Source: Erpobdella octoculata (lineage: Eukaryota; Annelida; Clitellata; Hirudinida; Erpobdellidae). Taken from it: a stretch of 64,000 nucleotides of DNA. Positions within the stretch are counted from its first letter, which is position 1, and every line of letters starts with the position of its first letter. Shown piece by piece: positions 1 through 10,832 of the stretch. The notes below the pieces were generated by a model. That model worked only from the letters and a program-made list of their open reading frames with translations, was not told where the DNA came from and did not search any database. The translations under genes and the position numbers were made by a program. The stretch spans positions 21,162,906 to 21,226,905 of the forward strand of contig OZ022245.1 in assembly GCA_963978895.1 (NCBI GenBank), in the 5' to 3' direction.

Positions 1-834
1 CCCTGAGTGCAGCATCTTGCATCTGCTATTAACAAGCAAACAAATTACAGATAAATCAGTTTGTGATTGCCTGATGTTTCTAAATTCTGGGAGATTGAAA
101 AAATTACCTTTTTTGGTCCCGCATCTTACGTTTTAACGGTTCTCATGTTGCAAACTGGCGAAAAATTTCAAATGATTGGATATTTTTGTTGGTTAGCATC
201 ATATGTTTGCATCAGTGTCAGATTCTTATGATTTGTCTAAATGTAATAATTGTATTGTTATTTTATTTTGTCTCCACATAACCAGAAAAATAACATTTAT
301 TCATCAAAATGTATAATGATAATTGCAGCACATAAAAACTTAAGATTATACCCATAGGCGTAGGAGACTGGGAATGTGGAAATGCCGCCTCCCCAATTTG
401 GCTATGTCGCTAATTTTTGGGCAAGCAGAAGGACTTATCAAAGGTTTAACAGTATACCAAAATTTGTATATGTTGGTATTTTGGTTTCAAAACAGAGTAT
501 TTCTTGGAATTGTAATAAATTAAATACAAATTATATTGGCGCAAGCAAACTTATCGACAACGTGTTAAGTACTTTGAATGTGATGCCTAATTAGATTCAA
601 ACTTTGCTAATCAATGCACTTTAAAGCACCAGAGCACGAAAGACAAGTTTATTGTTATGCATGACAGGTCTCTAAACTAGCTAAATTTTGTGTGCAGCTG
701 AATCTCAGATTTTGATAAACAGAATGCCTCAAAGAGTTTGAGTTTATTTACATTTTTATAACATAAAAACAAGAAAGCACATTTCCACAACTAAAAACTT
801 ACTCCAGTGAAAGCAGACTTACATGAAAAACAAA
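1..834. other. No recognised gene; 3' flank of INTS2
   Basis: AT-rich sequence downstream of the minus-strand INTS2 gene. A 72-codon plus-strand frame at 376-594 resembles nothing I recognise. The GC-richer stretch near 355-405 (cataggcgtaggagactggg) looks like the edge of an interspersed DNA transposon, but I found no matching second end. I see no RNA gene here. Confidence 0.4.
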
Positions 835-840
835 TTTATT
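835..840 (-). terminator. Poly(A) signal of INTS2
   Basis: tttatt on the plus strand reads AATAAA on the minus strand, about 20 nt beyond the INTS2 stop codon. That implies a very short 3' UTR. Confidence 0.6.
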
Positions 841-858
841 AAAGAAAAAGAGCATCTC

Positions 859-3800
859 TCACATTATTAATTTTGTCTTCAAAAGCGAAGTAGAGCCGAC
901 GATCTTATTAAAAGTTTTGAAAATACACTTCATTAACATAATAGGAGTTATTTGAACCTTACTCATCTCTTCCTCTCCGAATTCAACATCGGTCGTGTCG
1001 TCCGATGCCATATCCGACTCTTTTGACTCGTCGTCAAACATTTTAGCAGACGAGAAGACAGACAAATCTGACATTTCAACTCTAACCATTTGAGCCAGCT
1101 GGAAAAGCAGCGTAACTGAGCCGTCGCAGAGCAGCGGGAAAGCCGTGCAAAATCGAACGAGATCCGGAAGAGTAGCCACGTAGAAAATAGGCCTGTCGGA
1201 GCTGGTTAGTACGGAGAGCATGGTATTCATGACATTGAGACAGAGCTCTGCGATACTTAAAGTTCTTGGATTCGGGTAATAAAGACTGAGAAAGGAAACA
1301 AGACGAATGGCAAAGCAGAGCTTGCTCCGCTGCGGTTGAGCTATTAACTCGGGCAGGAAGTCCACGCATATGTACATGGAAGATATCCCGGAAACGGTTA
1401 CCGGAATCAATCGCATCGGGTATCCTTGGAAGTGAATGAGTTTGGCCAAGCTGGTATCAGATATAAATTTCTGATGGATGTGCGAGCAGATGAGGCACTG
1501 AACCTCTCTCATGTCAGATAGCAAGGAATCTGAATTACCAGCCTCCTTGCTATTCATAGGCAAGCAGCACTCGAGAAGAATCTGAATGGCAGCACTCTCT
1601 TGCGCAGCAACAAGAGTAACTCTAAGCTCTTCCCGGTCGCTCGCCCCTGGGTTGCGACCGTCACCGACCAACGGTTCCATTTGAATTAAATTATTGAAAA
1701 ACGATTTTGACATCTGTAAAAAGCAGTTTAGAGTCCGAAGAATGATTTCAACAAATGGCGGACATCTAAACACTCTGGAATCGCAACGTAAAACAATTAA
1801 GGGATCGCTGATTATTTCCTCCAACGAAAACATATTGATACAGTCGGCCGGTCGAAGAGCATTCACGGTCGACAGTTTCAAATGCGAGCAAACGGAATTG
1901 ACTTTTTTCCATATTACTAAAACAAGGTTCTGGCATCTTCTCGGAATTCCTTCTTCGAGAAAAATGAGAAGATTGTCGATTAAAATGTTGCAGTACGGCA
2001 AAAGGTCGTCGGCTGGCAGAAGAGAAATTTTCTCGAGTAGCAAAACACAAAGGCTCGAGTTCAAAGGAAGTAATTTGAGCGATTCAGTCAAAGTTTCAGG
2101 AGAGCACGAAATATCTTCTGACGGTAGCACATCATGAGAATCACCATTTGAACCACCAATAAAGTCCAACTCATCACAATCCAGCCAGTCGCTGACGAGG
2201 CAAAGATGAGAATGGTGAGTTGCAACAAGACCCAGCAGTCTTGAATATATACCAGAGAGCTTACTGCTTTGAGCCTGGGCAGCCTGAAGGACACGTTTGA
2301 TAGGCAGCTGATTGATGAACGGTTGAGAGTAGCACAAAACATTACGATTGCTGGCTCGAATGGCAGCCATGTTGCTCAAAAGAACGTCTTGATAAGAAAG
2401 GGTGTAGTACAGATAGAGCAGTTTCGTTGCAAAAGACGAATCATCCATCCTGTCGAACAAGGAGTCGAAAACGGCACGTATGTCGATTTCTGCAATCGGT
2501 TCGTTCGATCTGTCCGTTTTAGAATGGGGCAGTATGATGGAGTTGATATAAACTTCGATGAGAGAAGGAATTATTGGATGAATAGGAAGAGAGCATTGAT
2601 TCAGCTGCTTGCATATCCAGCTGCTGATGCTGACCCGATGCTTGGAAAAGGCTCGACTTTTTAGCAGCTGGTATATGCAATGTATCGGCAGAAAGCCTGT
2701 CATTTTTCCGTTGAGATTTTCTGTCACTGGTACTTTCACGGCCATTGCTGCAACAACCTGAATAATTCAAATTAAAAATAATATATTTAGTACATTATTA
2801 TTATTATAAACATTTTAGTAACTTGTTTTGGCATCCTTTAACTTACTCATTCTCCAATAATTTTGTCAATAATTAAAAAAAACAATTTTAAAATATAAAC
2901 TTACTTGTTCAGTGAAAACCTGTGAAATAAAAATCGACTTCATTTTCGTCAAAGCACTCGTTTTCACTGAACTCTTCATTCCCAGGGTTGTGCTGACCAG
3001 ATCGGAGATCGCGTTGTTTTGGTTACCGTGGAAATGTATTGCTATAAGGAGCAGCATCTCAGAAAAGGAAGACTTCTCTCCAGCTTGATGTTTGTAGGTG
3101 TCTCCGTTTTCTATCAACCATCTCAACCAGCTGGCAACAACAACCTCTTCTTTATCGGTACTCATGAGATGTGGACATGCAAGTAACAGGCACAGTCCTA
3201 CGGAAATAAATCTGGTACCAGAAACTGTAGGAGGAGGTCTCAATGTGACCAGTTGAAGGAGAGCCCGATTTTCTTCATCAGAAAACTTCAAACTCGCCAT
3301 ACATCTCAAAGCACCATATAATTTAATAAACGCACATCCCTTGACGATTTGAGAATCCGAAAATGACTTCTCCCTGAGATCCAGCAAAGTTTCTTCCAAC
3401 TCGGCAAGCAGTTTTTCTCTCATGGTGAATAAAGATGATTGCGAATCTTTCTTTCGATCGCTTGCACGAATGAACTGGGAGAACCACGTTCGCACAGCAG
3501 AATTATGATCGAGCAGCAGACTGGTAACGAAAACCACAGCACTGCTTATCGAATCGGAGTGAGTATTTTCATTTCTGCAAATTCTCAAAGTCAAAGTTAA
3601 AGCCAATCCGGGAAGTCTGCAGTGTTCTATGCACATGGAGCGGACCGTGTGAAGATACGAAGGACACATGTCGCACAGCATGACGAGAGCTTCCGTTCTT
3701 TTGACGCTGTCGAGCGAGTCTTCATCCTGCTTCAAACCCGAAACGACGAGTTTGCTGCAGACGTCCATCAAGCTGTCGGGATTGTTGGCGACAAGCCTGC

Positions 3801-4720
3801 ACAGCAGCCACGCTCCATTGCTGAGGTGCAGCAGAGCCTCTGCAATTTCGGTCATCGGAAGTAAATGAGGCAGTTCTGCTTGGGCTATGCAGAGAACATC
3901 CGATACTTCCTCCAAGTAGATTTCGCTGTCGAAAAGTTCTGAAGATTTTTCGTAAAACGTTTCTCTCGGTTCTTTGATTTGCGAAAAAACGAACATCAAC
4001 TCAAACAAAAGAAGTTTCAGCTTTCCAACGGCATCCGACCTCTCGAACTCGAGCGCTAAACCCTGCTCCAGCCTGCTTATTGCTAAACTCTCCTTCGGGT
4101 TGCCGCCTAGACTGGCGGTTAACTGCTGTTCTTTTTTAGCTTCCTGTTCGAGATCGTGGAAGTCGATGGAGAGCAATCCGACGAGATTGTTGACAACTTC
4201 CATGCCGGAGAGACATTTCAAGATGATCTTTCGTTTCAAAGTCCACCCATCGCTTCCGTCCAGAGGGGAGCACAGAGACATTCGGACGAGGCACGGCATG
4301 ATCGGTCTCAATCCTTTTTCATTGAGCGCTGATAATCTTTCGACGTCTACATTTTGAACTCCTGAAAGTATTGAAAAAAAAAATAAAGATTAATTAAAAT
4401 TATAAAACTAAAGAATCGTTCACAATCTTGTTTTTTAATACAATGTTTCTATTAAAATATTTCATAAAGAACTAATTTTAATTTCTACATTTATATAAAA
4501 AAAAATTACATAAAAAATACACAATAAATCAAGACTAGAGAGAATAAAAAATAAAGTAAATGCATGCAATCGATGGAAAATTTATATTTCAGAATTTAAA
4601 CGAAGAAATAATTATAGCGATAATTGTCTAAAAAAATTTAACAAATTTTAGAAATTCATAGCAATTAATAGAAACTTGAATACCGAGGAAAGCATCTTGT
4701 AGCACTAAGTTTTTAATCAT
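859..4720 (-). CDS. INTS2: Integrator complex subunit 2, join complement(859-2757, 2905-4361, 4684-4720)
   Basis: INTS2 is a core subunit of the nuclear Integrator complex, which binds RNA polymerase II, cleaves snRNA 3' ends and attenuates mRNA transcription. Identity rests on collinear blocks typical of the family: PCLVRMSLC and SIDFHDLEQ near the start, SSELF...YLEE, NGAWLLCRLVAN, RTWF, FLPIHCIYQLLKSR in the middle, then DPLIVLRCD, LREVQCLIC, LIHFQGYP and DFLPELIAQP. The longest frames begin at TTG or at an internal Met, so I built the model from splice sites. Exon 1 starts at ATG 4720 and ends at 4684 before GTATTC. Exon 2 runs from 4361 (after TTTCAG) to 2905 (before GTAAGT). Exon 3 runs from 2757 (after TTATTCAG) to the stop at 859. 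The introns are 322 and 147 nt. The sum is 3,393 nt, an exact multiple of three, giving 1,130 residues against about 1,200 in human. The C-terminus has an acidic stretch (DDES...FGEEEM). The first 12 residues are the least certain part. Confidence 0.93.
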
Positions 4721-5040
4721 CGTGGTTAGTAACCTGAAAAAAATTAAATACAAATGTAAATTATTTTATTATTACTAGACATTTATTTCTTTAATGCAAT
4801 ATTGGTTGTTATTTCCAAGCGCTAGGATTATAATGAATCTAAAATCTTTATTACTATAATTATTACGAATGTACAATTGATTACAAATAAAATAAACTCA
4901 GACAAATATAAAAAAGTAAATATATTGATCGAGTAAATAGTATCAAACTAGTAGTCAAAATTGACTACTTTGAGATTCTTAGTTAGGAGCAACAGCATTT
5001 CAATTTTGGCTGTTGCACAGTTACATCGATGGTCATTACA
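4721..5040. other. 5' flank of INTS2
   Basis: AT-rich sequence upstream of the proposed INTS2 start. TTTTTTTCAG lies just before the ATG exon (ending about 4732), so a non-coding 5' exon further upstream is possible. I see no clear TATA box. Confidence 0.35.
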
Positions 5041-5434
5041 TTAGAAAATAAGCTGAACTGAATATTTCTTCACTATCCACACTGGAATGAGGGGCCCAAC
5101 AGAATTTGTTGACAGCCAAGGCAAGCTGTCGATAAGTATACTTTTGGCTTTCCAATATTTGACTCGATCTTTTGAAAGTGAGTGCTGTGGAATAAATGTT
5201 TCTTTTATGTACTCCCTAGAACAATTAACAAAAGGGGTTCGCTTGTCTGTGCTACTATCGTCATTAATAATTGGCTCAATAACCAGGCATACTTCAGCAA
5301 TCTCATTTACTGATTCATTAAAAAGCCACCCACACGATATCATATGGCTAGTATGCATGACTATACTCGACATTATACCTTACATATTACCGGGGCATTC
5401 CCAATTTATGTGGGTACCCATGACAGGGGATTAA
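5041..5434. other. Unrecognised open segment, open on both strands
   Basis: A 110-codon minus-strand frame (5041-5373) and a 115-codon plus-strand frame (5087-5434) overlap here. The segment is less AT-rich than its surroundings, as coding or formerly coding DNA would be. Neither translation contains a domain I know. The minus frame (IIKs-free, with DDSSTDKRTPF and WKAKSILIDSLPW) looks slightly more protein-like. It could be an exon, a retrocopy fragment or part of a transposon. Confidence 0.25.
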
Positions 5435-6228
5435 ATTTCAAATAAAATAAAGAAAATCCTGTTTTGCAGCACACTAGATGACATAAAATGTGAATTCAAT
5501 TAAATTTAAAAAAAAAATTGTTGTATAGTAACCGATTATTTTATTATTGAGCTTCAGCCATGGTTTTAAGCTGAAGTCGAAATATTTCCAAATGTCTAAA
5601 AACTTCAGGCTGAAGCGAAGTTCGTTTGATCTAATCCCTAATCTTTAATTATAAATAATTAAGTGCAGTAGGATGACATGTCACAATATTAATATTGAAC
5701 TGTTCTTGAAGTATGTCAAGCTGCAGAGGTGGACGATATGACTATATATGATGTCAGTGTAAATTTGTGTAAATAGATTTGTAGTTTTTTGAGTTAGGTA
5801 AAGTAAAATAAATATTAAAAAATTAAAAATCTCTTCTCTTTTTACTTTTAAAAAAGTCAATAGCCATTTGTGTGCTATTAACAGTGAAAGTACAGTTTTC
5901 GGTGCGCACTGCCAATTGCAAATAGCACTAATGAGACTAATCATTAGTGACTAAATGAATAATCAATAATCAATGAATGCCTATTGACAGTGCGCGAACC
6001 GTCCATAAACATATCGTAATAAACCCTCAAAAATATCGGACAATTACCTAACAAACAGGCAAAAAATTAAACAAGTTGGTCAAATACATAAAATAAAAAA
6101 ATCTCTATGCGAAGCAAAAAGTTAGCGGCAAAATGCGACATCTGAATTCAACATAAACAAGACATAGATAAAATAAAAAGTATTGCATCGATAAGAATTT
6201 AAAGATTAAAGCTTGCGTAAAAAGTTTT
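5435..6228. other. AT-rich intergenic DNA, no gene seen
   Basis: There are short poly(A) and AT-rich runs and a weak inverted pair (gtcaatagccatt near 5857 and tgcctattgacagtgcgcg near 5980). No coding frame or RNA gene is supported. Confidence 0.4.
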
Positions 6229-6447
6229 ATGCTTGATCCCAGCTAAATTGCACTGCAAGAAGGTTTCGACAGAGAAAGAAAAAAAAAGTGGGAAAAAAGC
6301 GAGAAAGCGAGAATGAGTAGCAGAGCAAGAATGTGTAGGAGAGCGAGCGGGAGCGGTAAAGCAAGCGGTGAAGGAAACGGGAGCTTAAGAAAAACGATAG
6401 AAAAATTTCTAAAAGCTCCGGACAGCGCTGAGTACCCCGCTAGTAAA
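6229..6447 (-). repeat. Family A modular repeat fragment (purine-rich, ends in ccccgctagta)
   Basis: The plus strand is a purine-rich run of gagcgggagcgg-like words that ends in gagtaccccgctagta. Related copies lie at 7080-7205, 26130-26505 and 61380-61545 in the same orientation. A fuller copy in the opposite orientation lies at 32772-33315 and starts actagcggggttacccg. I call it a non-autonomous interspersed repeat of unknown class. Confidence 0.6.
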
Positions 6448-6582
6448 AAAATAAATTCTTATTTAACTACCTACATTCCTACTTTTTCCTCGTTTTCAAT
6501 CTCTTTTTCGAGCTGGCCACTCTACTGAAACTGCTCTACTTAAACTCTACAATGATCTAATATTTAATAGTTATTTCTTCTG

Positions 6583-6742
6583 ACTTTGGCTTCTCTGTTC
6601 TTTGCCTTGATTTTTTATCTGCATTTGATACAGTGGATTACTCAATGCTATTAGATGTACCTGATAAATCTGTCAATATAACTGGTGGTTCACTTTCGGA
6701 GATTAAACCATATCTATTTGGTTGGTTTTCCTATAAAAAAAA
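6583..6742 (+). pseudogene. LINE reverse-transcriptase fragment, N-terminal part
   Basis: The translation reads VLCLDFLSAFDTVDYSMLL, then KPYLFGWFS. This matches the fingers/palm block of CR1/L2-type LINE reverse transcriptases (normally LLDLSAAFDTVDHSILL ... WFKSYL). The frame is interrupted at about 6745, and the next conserved block resumes at 8712. The copy is therefore dead and split by inserted DNA. Confidence 0.7.
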
Positions 6743-7079
6743 ACGTTGTTTCAGGAGAGCAAGAAACGACCGCCTTTCCTGAGTTTGAGGGGATCCCTGA
6801 AGAAGTCTTGGCTTCGCTCAGGAACCTTTGGACACACCAAAATGCACTCAGTAACTTTTGAGGTTTGAGTGGGTTTTTGTTATGAACAAGTGGGCCGGGC
6901 CCCCTATGACTAGACCCCTCAGCCGCCTTAGTAACCGTTTCACGGCCGGCTTAGCACGTTTTGCGGCCTAATTTACGCGAGCCGAGATTTTTGCGGCCGG
7001 CGCCGGCTTACTGTTTTTGTGGCCGGCGGCGGCTTAATTCTCGGCTTATATGTAAATTTACCACTTGGCAATCAGAAGT

Positions 7080-7205
7080 TTCAAAACGCAAAATTTGGGA
7101 ACGAGAAAGCGACCAGAAGCGGGGAAGGAAACGGGAGCAAGAGAGAAAAACTATAAAAAAAACCTCTGAAAACCCCGAGCAACCCCGGGTAACCCTTCTA
7201 GTTTT
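7080..7205 (-). repeat. Family A repeat fragment inside the hAT element
   Basis: Purine-rich gaaagcgaccagaagcgg words end in ccccgggtaacccttctag, the family A terminal phrase in the same orientation as the 6229-6447 copy. It is a nested insertion or a captured segment. Confidence 0.5.
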
Positions 7206-7871
7206 ATTTATACTTTATACTTACTATATACTTTAGTTCTTGATTGACTCAGTATATCGCACACAAAATAACTACCCACCTTTCTGGAATTTCTGATAAT
7301 CTTGGCTTAATTATCAATTGCCTAATTTTTTGCTTGTCCATGCGTGACATTTGAGAAACACCAACATTTCTATTTGTATGTCTACGAGACATTGTAATTG
7401 TACTATTTATAACAATCTAAAATAAGCAATAAATCGACAGACCTTGCTAAATCGAACGTTGCGAATATCGATGATCGGAGGAACGGACATTCTTCTCCCC
7501 CGGACATTTTTTCTCCGGACATTTCCCCCCCCCCGGAAGTTTCATACCCCGCCCCGGAGGAGGACATTCCCCCTTTATTAATTGAATAGAGTGTTTGGCG
7601 TGCAGCCGTAAGAGAAACAAGTAACGGAAAAACGAGTTTTTCAACAAAAACTTTGATTTCAAATACACTCGATTTAGAAATACGAAAGATGTTCAAATTA
7701 AGTTTTTTTGTTTAATTGAATCATGTATTTTCATCCAATATAAAGCTATGCTGAAAGTTTCAGCTTCCTAGCTGCTAGTCAAAAAGCTGGTTAAATTTTA
7801 CTCGCAAGATTTGCGTACAAAGAAAAACACACACAAACAGAGATTGTAACCTAAATATAAGTTTGTAAAAA

Positions 7872-7999
7872 GGGTTAGGGTTAGCAGTTTCAAAGTGTTC
7901 AAAGTTTTTTTTTGTTTTCTTGGCGTGCAGCCGTAAGAGAGAAAAGGGATAGGGTTAGGGTTAGCATCCCACTAGTTACTTCGTTAGGGTTAGGGTTAG
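7872..7999 (+). repeat. Three short telomere-like (TTAGGG) runs
   Basis: Near 7872-7884, 7951-7964 and 7984-7999 the sequence reads agggttagggttagca, each time ending in the same ttagca. They match the animal telomere hexamer but each has only two to three units, and they lie within a transposable element, so this is not a telomere. Confidence 0.6.
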
Positions 8000-8711
8000 C
8001 ATCTGTTATGATGTTTATTTGCCCAGAAATCAGGTATCGATGTCCTGGAGGAAAACGTCCGGGGGGGGGGGGGAGAATGTCTTACATTCGATATGTTCAC
8101 GTGAATAATGCGCGAAAAAACATCGATCGTGAGAACGCTTTCTATGGCTGTAAAGTTTATGATTTTGATTGCGGTTATGAAGAAATAATTACTTTAAAAA
8201 AATTATAACTAAAAAAATTTTTAAATCACGGCAGGCCGCGACTTTCACTTTCTCGGCCGGCGAGGCTTAATTTTTTTGTGGCCGGCTTGCAGCTTAGCCC
8301 CGATTTTCAAGTCCGGCGGCGGCTTAGCACATTCGCGGCTCGGCCGGCTAAACCGGTGGCTGAGGGGTCTACCTATGACGGGTAAGTGGGCGTCTTGTAA
8401 TGTTTAAAAATGTTTTGAAACCCCCGCCTGTCATAAGTTTTTTTGGGAAGAAAAATTAAAATTGGGTAAGAAAGTTTTGATTTATTTTGAAAAGGTACCT
8501 TCAACTACTTCCTCAGTTATTGATTTCGTGGGGGAAAATTGAAAGAGGGCTTCGAAATTTTTTGGAAAAGTACCGCTGTTTAATTTCCCCTCCTTGGTCA
8601 TCAGCTTTTTTTGTTAAGAAAAATTAAAAGAGGGTTTCAAAAATCTTGGGAAAAATTGGTGGGCCATTAGAAGAAGTTGCTTCCATCAAGGTTTTGCTGA
8701 ACTGATGTTCT

Positions 8712-8812
8712 TTTTCTTATGTATCTATTCAATCCTTTAAATCTACTGCTGTATCTTATGGTGCTCTTCAGGGCTCTATTCTTGGTCTTTTATTGTTTAT
8801 TCTATTCCAGAA
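8712..8812 (+). pseudogene. LINE reverse-transcriptase fragment, continuation
   Basis: YVSIQSFKSTAVSYGALQGS followed by ILGLLLFILF corresponds to the GVPQGSVLGPLLF motif of LINE reverse transcriptases. It continues the fragment at 6583-6742 across the inserted elements. The coding sequence is lost at 8811, where a different repeat begins. Confidence 0.65.
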
Positions 8813-9035
8813 AAAACCCGTCAAAAATGACGTTTTTTTTTAAATCTTATATATTATTCTTTGATTACAGCGCACCTCTTTTGATTTTTAGGACTGACCA
8901 TAGATATCTATGGGACTGACAGTGTAGGTGCAATTGCGTAATAACTTTTATTACACGCCTGCGCGCGCTAATTTAAGCAACTGCTGATTGCTGACCACCG
9001 TGGCCACAGCGTTATGCGAAATTGCTAACATAAAT
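8813..9035 (+). repeat. Family G interspersed repeat, copy 1
   Basis: Starts agaaaaaacccgtcaaaaat and includes cacgcctgcgcgcgctaat and caactgctgattgctgacc. A second copy with the same order of segments lies at 41667-41860, which shows it is a dispersed repeat. No coding content; class unknown. Confidence 0.65.
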
Positions 9036-9988
9036 ACAACAAAAACAGCACTAATTTGTAGTTAAATATAGTTCTGCAGAGGTTTGACATTTTTGTTCTA
9101 TTATTAATAGCCTATTAAATGTAATAAATATTGTTTAACGTGATTAATTTGGTGGTGAAAATTAAAATTGTTTCTACATGTATCAGCCTTACATTTGTCA
9201 TTAATATATTTACAAAATCCATTTAAATAAATTCATTGTGAATTTTTAAGTGCATTTTAGGAAATTGTGGTTCATTAAGTACCAGTCTCCCCTATTGCAT
9301 CTACAATATGGCAATTTATTTTGTTTTGAAAGATAAACAGGCACTCAACAAATAAAAAATTCAAAAATTTATCAGTTTCGCTAATCTTCTTCCTGTCAAA
9401 AATATTTCGTATACAACGTATTGTTTGGGACTATGATTGATTGATTGATAATAATCGTGACAGAATGGATTACTTCAAGGTTTAAATAGCCCAATACTAT
9501 AGCTTTGAACTATGTTTTTGCATTCATTTTTTTTTATAGAAATAATTTTTATTTAGTAATATTTTTTTATCTTCATTTCTAAAATATCAGTGAACGTAAA
9601 ATTTAAAAAACCCCGTCTTGTTTTTGCGAGTCTGTTCCAAGCCTCACAAGCCTGGATAAAGAAAAAAACAGTTGAAAAGACGAAATTATGAATAGCGACA
9701 GACAGTACTTTGGTATTTCCTACATACTGCTGCTATATCAGTCAAAACACCTGGTGTAAAGGACTATAAACTATTTAGAAACAACTACAATTTTTAAACA
9801 TGACAGAGAAAATTAGTTTAATTGTTTTTGGTAAATTTTAAAAATTTCCTGTTTAGAAAGTAAATCAAAACATTGTAAACTTTTTGTAACAAAAAAGTGT
9901 TTTACTTCGCGAAATAATTTCCTCGCTACGAATTTCCCGGCCACCGTCAAGTTAGACATTTAATTAACAAAGTGCTTGCATGATGAAT
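9036..9988. other. AT-rich DNA containing one family I repeat (9618-9790, minus)
   Basis: Most of the stretch is featureless. At about 9618-9790 the minus strand carries the segment tagtcctttacaccaggt ... tttatccaggc, which recurs on the plus strand at 33325-33430 and, more diverged, at 52985-53050. No gene is seen. Confidence 0.45.
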
Positions 9989-9990
9989 AA

Positions 9991-10021
9991 TACAGTGGAG
10001 TGCCAAAAGTTTTAAGCCGCC
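9991..10021. mobile_element. Possible Tc1/mariner-type terminal repeat
   Basis: tacagtggagtgccaaaagt followed by tttaagccgcc has the TA + CAGTG...GCCAAAAGT form of Tc1-like element ends. I could not find the partner end nearby, so this is a solo or heavily decayed end. A 74-codon frame follows at 10041-10265 and is not recognisable. Confidence 0.4.
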
Positions 10022-10226
10022 AAAAATCCAAAAATTTCAATTGCTCTGTAAATTAGCCCAACTAAGCCTTTTCCTATTCGTAACATATTTCTTTCAACAT
10101 CCATCCCGTTTTGTTTTCAACTTCCGCAAAAACATTCAGGTTTCCACAAGCAAACCATGCAAGCTCTTCAGTAATCTCAATATTGACATTTCTTCCGTTG
10201 ACGGACCAACACAGTTGAGATGTATA

Positions 10227-10280
10227 TCTGACCATGGATTCCTAGATAGAACTACTTTTATCTAAGGGTCCATGGTCTGA
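10227..10280. repeat. Imperfect hairpin (24-bp arms, 6-nt loop)
   Basis: The arms tctgaccatggattcctaga and tctaagggtccatggtctga are imperfect reverse complements around a short loop. It may be the core of a small palindromic MITE. Function unknown. Confidence 0.5.
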
Positions 10281-10675
10281 CGCGTCGGCTAACTCATTAA
10301 GGGCGGAAGAAAACTGGTTGGCTAAAATGTTAAGCGGAAACACAATAGTTCTTTTATTTTTTTCTACAAATAATGTTATTCAGAAAACCTAATTTATTAA
10401 ACATCGTTTTGTCCCATGAGTATATAAATAATGTGTTTTTCAGCGAATTAAAGTGAGAGAGTTCGTTTTCCTCTTTCAAATTAACATTATAACTGGTTAT
10501 TAAATGCAAAACAAGTGCATGTCGAACGTGAAATTATATTTGTTAAATTTATAGCATCAAACGATATTCATTTTTTTTAAAGTTTTTTTTATATAAAAAA
10601 AGCTTGAAGAGCACGAACAAAAACCATTTGAAGTACAATCACGAAATGAGCTTTCAGTTTGAAAATCATTGCGAA
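10281..10675. other. AT-rich intergenic DNA, no gene seen
   Basis: Poly(T) and poly(A) runs with no supported coding frame or RNA gene. Confidence 0.4.
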
Positions 10676-10832
10676 CATCCATCCATCCGTCCGTCCGTCT
10701 GTTCGTCCGTCCATTCGTTCGTCCGTCTGTTCGTCCATCCATCCGTTCGTCCATCCGTTCGTTCGTTTGTCCCTTTATCGGTGTATCGGACCGTATATCC
10801 GTCCTTCTCTCCGTCCATCCATCCATCCATCG
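10676..10832 (+). repeat. Degenerate tetranucleotide array (CCGT/CCAT/TCGT)n
   Basis: A run of catccatccgtccgtccgtc-type words about 157 bp long. It generates overlapping open frames on both strands that are pure repeat translation and not genes. Confidence 0.9.

Larger units (their letters stand above)
6911..8371. mobile_element. Non-autonomous hAT-type element, 1,461 bp, with perfect 8-bp target duplication
   Basis: The left end TAGACCCCTCAGCC is mirrored at the right end (ggctgaggggtcta), and both are bordered by the 8-bp duplication cctatgac (6903-6910 and 8372-8379). This is the hAT signature. GC-rich subterminal repeats (ggccggcggcggctta-like) sit just inside both ends. No transposase is seen. 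The interior holds a family A fragment (7080-7205), an inverted pair of GGACATT/CTCCCCC-rich segments (about 7480-7565 and 8035-8080), and three short telomere-like TTAGGG runs. Confidence 0.85.
6750..8708. mobile_element. Outer insertion splitting the LINE fragment
   Basis: This block separates two parts of one reverse transcriptase that should be nearly adjacent (GWFSYK and YVSIQSFKST). Without the hAT element at 6911-8371 nested inside, the outer insert is about 500 bp. It has repetitive phrases (aaaattaaaagaggg, gtcatcagcttttttt) that resemble the interior of the hAT element at 29187-31105, so it may belong to that group. Its exact ends and target duplication were not resolved. Confidence 0.45.

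Noticed and set aside
1694..2664. Plus-strand frames of 131-147 codons opposite INTS2
   Set aside because: Antisense shadows of the INTS2 coding exons.
7872..7999. Interstitial telomere or chromosome end
   Set aside because: Only two to three TTAGGG units per run, inside a bounded hAT element.
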